Source: Actinomycetes bacterium
GTDB lineage: Bacteria; Actinomycetota; Acidimicrobiia; Acidimicrobiales; RAAP-2
Direction of reading: 5' to 3'
DNA: 31,113 bases
NCBI GenBank assembly: GCA_021807655.1
Contig: JAKBCT010000006.1
Coordinates: 1,753 to 32,865, forward strand
Every line of letters begins with the position of its first letter. The stretch's first letter is position 1. Shown here in pieces: positions 23,893-29,685 of this stretch. The translations under genes and the position numbers were made by a program. Under the pieces are notes generated by a model, which worked only from the letters and a program-made list of their open reading frames with translations, was not told the DNA's origin and made no database searches.

Positions 23893-24171
23893 CTACTTCT
23901 TAGCGGCGGCCTTCTTAGCCGGAGCCTTCTTAGCGGCGGCCTTCTTAGCCGGAGCCTTCTTAGCGGCGGCCTTCTTAGCCGGAGCCTTCTTAGCGGCGGC
24001 CTTCTTGGCCGGAGCCTTCTTGGCGACGGCCTTCTTGGCCGGAGCCTTCTTGGCCGGAGCCTTCTTCGCGGCGGCCTTCTTGGCCGGAGCCTTCTTGGCG
24101 ACGGCCTTCTTGGCCGGAGCCTTCTTGGCCGGAGCCTTCTTGGCCGGAGCCTTCTTGGCGGCAGTTGCCAC
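23893..24171 (-). CDS. Histone H1-like lysine/alanine/proline repeat protein
   Basis: A 92-residue protein made almost wholly of AKKAP and [10 protein letters not shown] pentads, with about two lysines in every five residues. Such tails resemble the C-terminal domain of histone H1 and the tails of actinobacterial HU and related proteins, which bind DNA or RNA through charge. Here there is no HU or other globular domain at all. The GTG start has a strong Shine-Dalgarno sequence (AAGGAGGG, 24175-24182), which supports this frame over the Arg/Pro and Phe/Leu/Ala frames that the repeat leaves open. The protein is expected to be disordered, cytoplasmic and nucleoid-associated; condensation of DNA is inference. 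It faces the divergent coupling ATPase gene across 298 bases that contain several inverted repeats. Confidence 0.75.
   Translation of the reverse strand: MATAAKKAPAKKAPAKKAPAKKAVAKKAPAKKAAAKKAPAKKAPAKKAVAKKAPAKKAAAKKAPAKKAAAKKAPAKKAAAKKAPAKKAAAKK
23897..24160. repeat. Tandem 30-base repeat within the H1-like gene
   Basis: Three exact 30-base copies lie at 23897-23926, 23927-23956 and 23957-23986, with a fourth nearly exact copy after them. The rest is built of diverged 15- and 30-base units. The exact copies use GCT-AAG-AAG on the coding strand, while the diverged part uses GCC-AAG-AAG, so the 3' block of the gene looks recently expanded or homogenised. Confidence 0.9.
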
Positions 24172-24187
24172 ATTCCCTCCTTGGGAC

Positions 24188-24365
24188 TCAACGTTGAATC
24201 AATGCGGGCCTCGGTTGACCACGTTGGTCAAACGGCAATTTGCAGTAAGGCACCGCGCTGAAAACGTGAACTCGTTCGTGTAACACCCAGCTTCCCAGCT
24301 GTGCGATGACCGACCGCAGTGCACGGTCCCAACGCGGAAGACGAAATTCGCACATCAAAGTTGAT
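24188..24365. promoter_or_regulatory. Cluster of inverted repeats between the H1-like and coupling ATPase genes
   Basis: Three symmetrical elements occur: the ten-base palindrome TCAACGTTGA (24188-24197), TTGACC-acgtt-GGTCAA (24215-24231), and ATCAA-ag-TTGAT (24354-24365) extended on both sides by CGCA/TGCG. They look like operator or protein-binding sites; a transfer origin is also possible given the relaxase nearby. No function can be proved from sequence. Confidence 0.35.
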
Positions 24366-24401
24366 GATGCGTACTTCGCCGACCTCCTCCACGAGGGGAC
24401 A

Positions 24402-24407
24402 TATAAA
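24402..24407 (+). promoter_or_regulatory. Possible -10 element for the coupling ATPase gene
   Basis: TATAAA stands out in an A/T-rich patch 62 bases before the likely GTG start at 24470. GACAAT at 24456-24461, eight bases before that GTG, is a weaker alternative for a near-leaderless transcript. Confidence 0.3.
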
Positions 24408-24469
24408 AGTTCACTCGTTTCGTCAACCAATGTCAAGCATTTCGACGGTTATTACGACAATTGTTTCGT

Positions 24470-25753
24470 GTGACTTCCGACAACGGCATCTACCTCGGAC
24501 GTAGCCACAACGGTGACGTCACCAGCGGACGAGAACGTTCGACGCTCGTCATTGGTCCAAGCCGCAGTGGCAAGACGTCGTCGATCATCATTCCGAACCT
24601 CTTGTTAACGACACGATCAGTCGTCGTGACGTCGACGAAAGCCGACGTCGTTGCGACAATGGCGTCTCGACGTCGCGACGGTGCGACTCTTCTGTTCGAC
24701 CCTTCGGGCATGATTCCCACACCACCCGGCGTGACGCGCATTGGCTACTCGCCAATTAATCAATCGCGCGATTGGGACGGCGCGGTACTCGCCACCCGCA
24801 CGTTGGCCGATGTCGCACGACGAATGACCAATGAGCGCGGTGACGATCACTGGACTGAGCGCGCAACCTCCCTGGTCGCACCGATGATTCACGCTGCGGC
24901 ACTGCGTGGCGAGTCGCTTGGCCAACTGGCGACTCGGATCGACCGCCGTCGAGTTGATGGCGACGTGGAAACGCTGCGAACGCGACACGGTGATGAACAC
25001 CCATCGGTAACGCTGTTGCTCGCCATCGCGCAGACCGACGAACGCGAGCGTTCCGGCATCTGGTCGACCGCCTCGGGACTGTTCGCGGGACTTCGGACCG
25101 ACGCCGCTCGAGCCGCGGCGCGCGGCGCACCCTTGGACGTCGAGGCATTCTTGAGTGGGCCCCATCAACTTCACATCGTGGCACCGAGCCGACATCAAGC
25201 AGTGTCGACACCACTGATCGTTGGACTGATCGACGAACTGGTCCACGCCACCTACGATCGACACCACGACGGGGCACGACTCCTCCTCGCGCTCGACGAG
25301 CTCGCGAACGTCGCGCCACTCCCGCGGTTGCCGGGGATCGTCTCGGAGGGAGGCGGGCAGGGCGTGCTGACGCTCGCCTGCCTGCAAGATCTCAGTCAAG
25401 CGCGATCTCGTTGGGGGCCGACGGCTGACGGATTTCTCTCGCTCTTTGCGACCACGGTCGTGCTGCCGGGCGTAGCCGATCGCGCCACGCTCGAGTTACT
25501 GCACCGAATCGCCGGTCGCACGATGGTTCCGTCGCACACGGTGCAACGACATCGCGGTCGCGCGACCGGTCACGCGACCAACTGGATTGAACGCGACCGG
25601 GCGACCGTCGGCGATCTCGCCACCGGTCGTCCGGGTTGGGGACTGGGTATCGCCGCCGACAAGACGATGCGCTGGATCGCGCTTACGCCAGCGCACGAGC
25701 ACGCGCGTTTTCGGGACTACCTCGATCGGACACGTGAGTCCCGCTCACGGTAG
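24470..25753 (+). CDS. Soluble VirD4/TraG-type coupling ATPase (TraM-recognition type)
   Basis: A protein of 427 residues resembling type IV coupling proteins, the hexameric ATPases that bring relaxase-bound DNA to a conjugation channel. Counting from the upstream in-frame TTG at 24461, Walker A GPSRSGKT is at 32-39 and Walker B LLLALDE at 274-280. The latter is followed by LANVAPLPRLPGIVSEGGGQGV, the typical VirD4 segment, and by ACLQDLSQ. There is no N-terminal transmembrane region, which VirD4 proteins normally have, so it is predicted soluble. I chose GTG 24470 because the ATPase fold starts soon after; TTG 24461 is possible and neither has a clear Shine-Dalgarno sequence. It is convergent with the relaxase gene, and the two coding ends overlap by 37 bases. 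No VirB/TraC-like channel genes are in the window. Confidence 0.85.
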   Translation: MTSDNGIYLGRSHNGDVTSGRERSTLVIGPSRSGKTSSIIIPNLLLTTRSVVVTSTKADVVATMASRRRDGATLLFDPSGMIPTPPGVTRIGYSPINQSRDWDGAVLATRTLADVARRMTNERGDDHWTERATSLVAPMIHAAALRGESLGQLATRIDRRRVDGDVETLRTRHGDEHPSVTLLLAIAQTDERERSGIWSTASGLFAGLRTDAARAAARGAPLDVEAFLSGPHQLHIVAPSRHQAVSTPLIVGLIDELVHATYDRHHDGARLLLALDELANVAPLPRLPGIVSEGGGQGVLTLACLQDLSQARSRWGPTADGFLSLFATTVVLPGVADRATLELLHRIAGRTMVPSHTVQRHRGRATGHATNWIERDRATVGDLATGRPGWGLGIAADKTMRWIALTPAHEHARFRDYLDRTRESRSR

Positions 25754-26775
25754 CGCCCCTCGCCCGGCCCCACCACCAGGGACGACGCTCGGGTACGTTC
25801 GAGTTCCCGATCGACTCGACGGGCTTCAACGAGCCGCAGCGGCCGCTCGGCCATTCCGCGAGCAAGGCCCAGGTGCGGGTGCAGTCGGTCGATCGCCGCG
25901 CCGATCTCGGCGCCCGACGCACCGAACGGCGACGCGTCGGCCCAGGCCCGCACGAGGTCGCGTCGCGTAATGTGCGTGGCACCCTCGAACGAGCCACGAA
26001 ACCGGTGTTCGTCGAATGCTCGGTAGTGAGGCGCACGTGGCGTGCCCACGGCTTCGAATCGTGCGGCATCGTCACGCCAATGTTCGACAATCGCGCGACG
26101 GGTCCACGCTTTCTTAGGGCCCCGTTCATCGATGTGCCCGCTCCAGATGGCGCGAAACCCCTCGTCGACGCCACTGACCAACTCATTGCCCGCAAACGTG
26201 CGCCAGGCGGTCCGTTCGGTGCGAAGGTTCATCACGTCGCGCACCGTCGCGCGATAGACCGAGTCCGCGGCTCCCAGGTGCGCGAAGAGCGAACGCGAGT
26301 CGGCTACGGTCGACGCCCCCGCGGGCAATGCGCCGACCAAGACGTGATCGTGTAGATGCGGCTCACCGTCCCGATTGACGCCGTGCGTGAAGCTCACCAC
26401 CCGAGACCACTGCGCGCCCTCAACGATTTCGTCGCCCGCGACTCGCCGTCGAACGACGAGGGCACGTTCCTCTAGATAGTCGACCGCGGCGCTGACCCCG
26501 TCGCGATGCGCCGAGACCACCTCAGGTGCCACGTCGGTGTCGATGGCGATCAGGATCGACAGCGGTCGTGGCGCCGCGACCACCAAGTCGTAGCCGGTCA
26601 CCGTGGAACGAGGAGTCGTTGCCAATATGGTGCCGACGTCGCTGGCGCTGCGCTCGTCGCCACCGCCGCGTAACCACCAGCCGGGACCACCAGAACGCAG
26701 GCCGTCGAGTTCGTCGGCGCGGTCAGCGGTGAGATACTCGACGTCACTTGAGCGTCGCACAAAGGCGTGAATCAC
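25717..26775 (-). CDS. MobF/TrwC-type relaxase, relaxase domain only
   Basis: A 352-residue protein with the TrwC relaxase fold, which nicks and holds one DNA strand at a transfer origin. The three metal-binding histidines appear as FTH (131), LH (142) and DH (144), with the 11- and 13-residue spacing of TrwC. The segment GYDLVVAAPRPLSIL corresponds to the family GYDLTFSAPKSVS. Tyr14 (VEYLTADRA) is the candidate nucleophile; the second N-terminal tyrosine pair of TrwC is not evident. The C-terminal RecD-like helicase of most MobF relaxases is absent. The GTG start has GGAGG six bases upstream. It lies 27 bases after the pafBC stop on the same strand, so it is probably co-transcribed with pafBC. 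Its 3' end overlaps the coupling ATPase gene by 37 bases. No transfer origin is identified. Confidence 0.85.
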   Translation of the reverse strand: MIHAFVRRSSDVEYLTADRADELDGLRSGGPGWWLRGGGDERSASDVGTILATTPRSTVTGYDLVVAAPRPLSILIAIDTDVAPEVVSAHRDGVSAAVDYLEERALVVRRRVAGDEIVEGAQWSRVVSFTHGVNRDGEPHLHDHVLVGALPAGASTVADSRSLFAHLGAADSVYRATVRDVMNLRTERTAWRTFAGNELVSGVDEGFRAIWSGHIDERGPKKAWTRRAIVEHWRDDAARFEAVGTPRAPHYRAFDEHRFRGSFEGATHITRRDLVRAWADASPFGASGAEIGAAIDRLHPHLGLARGMAERPLRLVEARRVDRELERTRASSLVVGPGEGRYRERDSRVRSR

Positions 26776-26802
26776 GTTGGACCTCCACGGCCCAACGGTC
26801 GC

Positions 26803-28737
26803 CTAGAGTGCCTGGAGCATCTGGCGAGCCAACTCGCGACCGGCGTCGGCGAAGTCCGGTGACGCGACCACCGCGCCCGGGCCTGCCTGCACCATCAAGT
26901 GATCGAGGAAGGTCCGTTCTGCCACGCGGAACCGCACGGCGTGGCGTCCGTCGCGAAGTGGCTGCCACTGGGCACTCGGTAGTGGTTCGAAGATCCAACG
27001 AAGTCCCGGCTCGAGTATCACGACCACGTCGACCCCACCTTCGCCGACCTCAGTCAACCAGTTGACCGTGGGGTCCTCGGGGCGCACTGCGTCGGCCGGC
27101 GACTTGGCCACGACGCCGCTGATCCGGTCGACCCGAAAGGTGCGCCACGCCTCGCGCGTCAGGCAGTACGCCCGTACGTAGGCGCGACCGTTCAGTACGC
27201 GCAACTCACGGGGTTCGATGGTGCGCTCTTGCAACTCGTCGGAGTAACCCGGCACGTAGTGGATCTTGATTCGCTCGTGCCCCTCGATGGCGGCGCGCAC
27301 GTCGGCGAGCGAGGCCTCGGGCGCCGCGCTCTCCACTCGCACCCGTGTGCCGACCACCGCTTCGATCTTCTCGATGGCCGAATGCATCGCGGGAACGTCA
27401 AAGACGCGCGACGCCTCGCGCAGCGCAATGTTGAGTTCAAACAGATCGCGCCACGTGAGCGACGGCGTCGTGTGCTCGTGCGACGGGCCGAACTCCGCTC
27501 GGTACAGAGAGTCGTCGTTGGCCTCGTCCTCCCAGTCGTCGCACTCTTTGATGACGTGCGCCGGGAAGCCGTATCGGCCGTGGAAGGGTTCGAACGATAC
27601 CATCCGGTCCATCACGTGACGCACCACGTCCGCCGACAGGGTGAAACGGCGCGACAGCTCGCTAATGCGCAGCCCTCCCTCGGCGAGGTGCACGGCGTGT
27701 AGCAGTTGCAGCGCTTGCCCGAGCGCGTCGTTCGTCGCGTGCGGTTCGAAACGGAGTTCATCGAGTGGCGCCACGACGCCACGGTTCACGCCGCGAAGCC
27801 ACGAGGCGAGCTCGTTCTTCAAGAGTTTGGGGCTGGTCACGCGCACCCGGGGTCCAGCGTTGAGGGCGAAACGCATCGCTTCGCGCAAGTTGTCGAAGGA
27901 AAGTCCGACTTCCACTTGGCCGCCCTTGCGCTCGGCCGCGAGTGACCCGGGGTACTGCTGGGTTAGCAGCCGGGCGTAGTTGGCCGTCGTGACCACGACC
28001 GTATCCACCGGCCTTGGCGTGCGTGCGTACTGCGGACGCCACGACGCCGCCAACTCGCGCGTCGCGTCGTCGACGTTGAATGAATCGCCAAGCACCAGCG
28101 GCATCGACGTCATCCTCGTGATGCGGTAGCCCTTGACCTCATCGCTACCGCGGACGCGCGCGACGAGGTAGGCGGCGCCATCAAAGACGCCAACGGCGAG
28201 CGGCTCGACGGTGCGGGTCTTGTTCGCCGATGACTGGTAGTCGAACACCAGGACGCGTCCCAGCCGAAGTGACCGAAGTATTGGATTGTAGTAATTCGAA
28301 AACTCGAGTCCGCCTTCGGGCGCGGGGCCCTCATTGAAGAGACTGAAGGCGCCCGAAGGACCGAAGCCGTAGAGGTGAAGGGCGAGCCCGACCACCCGGC
28401 GCTCGGCGTCGTCAAAATCTATCGCTGGACCGTTCGCGCCATCGGGATCGATCCAGTAGCCAACCGTGCCATCACCGAGCGCGGTGGTCTCGATCTGGAT
28501 TCCCAACTCCCGAACCTTCGCCTTGTCACGTTCGAACTTCTGGCGCACGGCCGTTTCACTGCCGCGATACGCGCGCACGCGTCGCGGTGCCTTCTTGTCG
28601 ACGGGGTACTCGTCAATGAGCAACTCGGCCACGATGGCCTCTTGGGTCAGTGGACGTTGACGCGTCGCACGCTGAAGGAGCAACGTCAGCGCGACGAGAC
28701 GTTCGCGACTCTCCTCGACACCGACGCGAATGCTCAC
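26803..28737 (-). CDS. pafBC: Fused PafB-PafC-type WYL-domain transcriptional regulator
   Basis: A 644-residue protein with two tandem HTH-WYL units. PafB and PafC in mycobacteria form a complex that switches on the RecA-independent DNA-damage response; in some actinomycetes they are fused, as here. Unit 1 starts with a helix-turn-helix region (ESRERLVALTLLLQRA, then LTQEAIVAEL) and has a WYL core at VFDYQSSANKTRTVEPLAVGVFDGAAYLVARV. Unit 2 has a winged-helix-like part (LHLAEGGLRISELSRRF-like, near the middle) and a WYL core at KIHYVPGYSDELQERTIEPRELRVLNGRAYVRAYC. The GTG at 28737 is chosen because a start at 28830 would overlap moaC by 50 bases. No proteasome or pupylation gene is adjacent, unlike the usual paf locus. 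The next gene in the transcript is the relaxase. Confidence 0.88.
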   Translation of the reverse strand: MSIRVGVEESRERLVALTLLLQRATRQRPLTQEAIVAELLIDEYPVDKKAPRRVRAYRGSETAVRQKFERDKAKVRELGIQIETTALGDGTVGYWIDPDGANGPAIDFDDAERRVVGLALHLYGFGPSGAFSLFNEGPAPEGGLEFSNYYNPILRSLRLGRVLVFDYQSSANKTRTVEPLAVGVFDGAAYLVARVRGSDEVKGYRITRMTSMPLVLGDSFNVDDATRELAASWRPQYARTPRPVDTVVVTTANYARLLTQQYPGSLAAERKGGQVEVGLSFDNLREAMRFALNAGPRVRVTSPKLLKNELASWLRGVNRGVVAPLDELRFEPHATNDALGQALQLLHAVHLAEGGLRISELSRRFTLSADVVRHVMDRMVSFEPFHGRYGFPAHVIKECDDWEDEANDDSLYRAEFGPSHEHTTPSLTWRDLFELNIALREASRVFDVPAMHSAIEKIEAVVGTRVRVESAAPEASLADVRAAIEGHERIKIHYVPGYSDELQERTIEPRELRVLNGRAYVRAYCLTREAWRTFRVDRISGVVAKSPADAVRPEDPTVNWLTEVGEGGVDVVVILEPGLRWIFEPLPSAQWQPLRDGRHAVRFRVAERTFLDHLMVQAGPGAVVASPDFADAGRELARQMLQAL

Positions 28738-28780
28738 CGGGACCGCCGAGCGCGCCGAGCGCGTCGCCGCTGGCGACCCA

Positions 28781-29275
28781 TCACGTCGGGGTAGTTGCGT
28801 CGTCCCGACGCCATTGGCCCGATCGCCCACCCGACTTCTCCCACAGCGCGATCGCCTCGATCGTCATCGTCCGGTCAATCGACTTGCACATGTCATAAAC
28901 GGCGAGCGCGGCCACCGTCACGGCGGTGAGGGCCTCCATCTCCACGCCCGTCCGATCGACCGTATCGACGCTCGCTTCAACCTCGACGTGGGTGTCAGCG
29001 ATTGAGAAATTGACGTACACGTTGCCCACGAGCACCGGGTGCGACATCGGCAGCAACGAGGCCGCCTGCTTGGCGGCCTGGATCCCCGCCACGCGAGCGG
29101 TCGCCAGCACGTCACCCTTGGTGACGGCATTGGACGCCACCGCGGCGGTCGTCGCGGCCAACATGTTTATGCGGCAACGCGCTATCGCCCGTCGAGCCGA
29201 GACTTCGTTGACGCCGATCTCCCGGGGAAACGCCCCGTCACCCGACGAACGCCGGAGTTGGTGGAAGTCGGCCAC
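28781..29275 (-). CDS. moaC: Cyclic pyranopterin monophosphate synthase MoaC
   Basis: MoaC converts the MoaA product to cyclic pyranopterin monophosphate in the first stage of molybdenum cofactor synthesis. The 164-residue protein matches the family throughout: FREIGVNEVSARRAIARCRINM, NAVTKGDVLATARVAGIQAAKQA, PMSHPVLVGNVYVNF, EASVDTVDRTGVEMEALTAVTVAALAVYDMCKSIDR. The catalytic DMCK motif and the GVEMEAL segment are intact. The GTG start is six bases after TAGCAT. It is alone among Moa genes here. It is divergent from fmdB, and pafBC follows 43 bases downstream, so moaC, pafBC and the relaxase gene may share one transcript. Confidence 0.95.
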   Translation of the reverse strand: MADFHQLRRSSGDGAFPREIGVNEVSARRAIARCRINMLAATTAAVASNAVTKGDVLATARVAGIQAAKQAASLLPMSHPVLVGNVYVNFSIADTHVEVEASVDTVDRTGVEMEALTAVTVAALAVYDMCKSIDRTMTIEAIALWEKSGGRSGQWRRDDATTPT

Positions 29276-29281
29276 GCCGCA

Positions 29282-29287
29282 ATGCTA
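29282..29287 (-). promoter_or_regulatory. -10 element of leaderless moaC transcript
   Basis: TAGCAT on the minus strand is followed by six bases and the GTG at 29275. Confidence 0.55.
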
Positions 29288-29320
29288 CCGAGTCCCGGGC
29301 GAGTCCGGCGACGCGACCGG

Positions 29321-29326
29321 TAGACT
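29321..29326 (+). promoter_or_regulatory. -10 element for the FmdB zinc ribbon gene
   Basis: TAGACT lies 34 bases before the ATG at 29361, giving a leader of about 28 bases that contains AGGAG (29347-29351) nine bases before the start. This gene therefore appears to use a normal leadered mRNA. Confidence 0.45.
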
Positions 29327-29360
29327 GACTCGGTTGTCTGGTTACCAGGAGTTCTCACCG

Positions 29361-29642
29361 ATGCCGACCTACGAATACGAATGTCAAGCGTGTCACGAGC
29401 GGGTCGAGGCCGTCCAACGATTCTCCGAGCCAGCGCTCACCACGTGTTCCTCGTGCGGCGGTGAGCTGCGCAAGGTCTTCTCCGCAGTCGGCATCGTGTT
29501 CAAGGGCAGTGGCTTCTACAAGAACGACAGTCGCTCACCCGCACCGTCCTCCTCGACGTCGGCCGCGCCCGCGACGTCGGCCGCGCCCGCGACGCCGGCC
29601 GCGCCGGCCGCATCACCGTCGGTAACCTCGACCTCGGAGTGA
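29361..29642 (+). CDS. FmdB-family zinc ribbon protein
   Basis: A 93-residue protein with the FmdB regulatory-type zinc ribbon at its N-terminus: MPTYEYECQACHERVE, then TTCSSCGGEL, giving the CxxC pairs Cys8/Cys11 and Cys29/Cys32 that would bind one zinc. The motif IVFKGSGFYKND after the ribbon is typical of the family. The C-terminal third is a low-complexity Ala/Pro/Ser/Thr tail with repeated SAAPAT units and is probably disordered. The family's function is poorly defined; the name comes from a putative regulator of formamidase. The AGGAG before the ATG decides the start. Dxs follows 43 bases downstream with its own promoter element. Confidence 0.9.
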   Translation: MPTYEYECQACHERVEAVQRFSEPALTTCSSCGGELRKVFSAVGIVFKGSGFYKNDSRSPAPSSSTSAAPATSAAPATPAAPAASPSVTSTSE

Positions 29643-29673
29643 GGGCCGTAGGGTCGTGCGCCGAGCCCGCCGG

Positions 29674-29679
29674 TAGGCT
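29674..29679 (+). promoter_or_regulatory. -10 element of leaderless dxs transcript
   Basis: TAGGCT is followed by six bases and the GTG at 29686. The other nearby GTG (29681) meets a stop after one codon, which supports 29686 as the start. Confidence 0.55.
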
Positions 29680-29685
29680 GGTGGG

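Noticed and set aside
23871..24191. Minus-strand arginine/proline-rich frame across the same repeat
   Set aside because: Another out-of-frame reading of the same tandem repeat without its own start signal.
23804..24283. Plus-strand 159-codon frame reading as a [10 protein letters not shown] hydrophobic repeat
   Set aside because: It is the antisense of the H1-like lysine/alanine repeat. The repeat period keeps several frames open, and this one has no start signal; the minus-strand frame has a strong Shine-Dalgarno sequence.
24188..24436. Minus-strand 82-codon frame between the H1-like and coupling ATPase genes
   Set aside because: No recognisable domain, no Shine-Dalgarno or leaderless pattern, and it covers the likely regulatory region.
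24188..26775. Integrated conjugative element or plasmid insertion
   Set aside because: No integrase, attachment-site repeats, tRNA, replication gene or channel genes are visible in the window, and the flanks are continuous housekeeping genes.
28738..28830. Upstream extension of pafBC into moaC
   Set aside because: It overlaps moaC by 50 bases and adds no family sequence. The GTG at 28737 begins just before the helix-turn-helix region.
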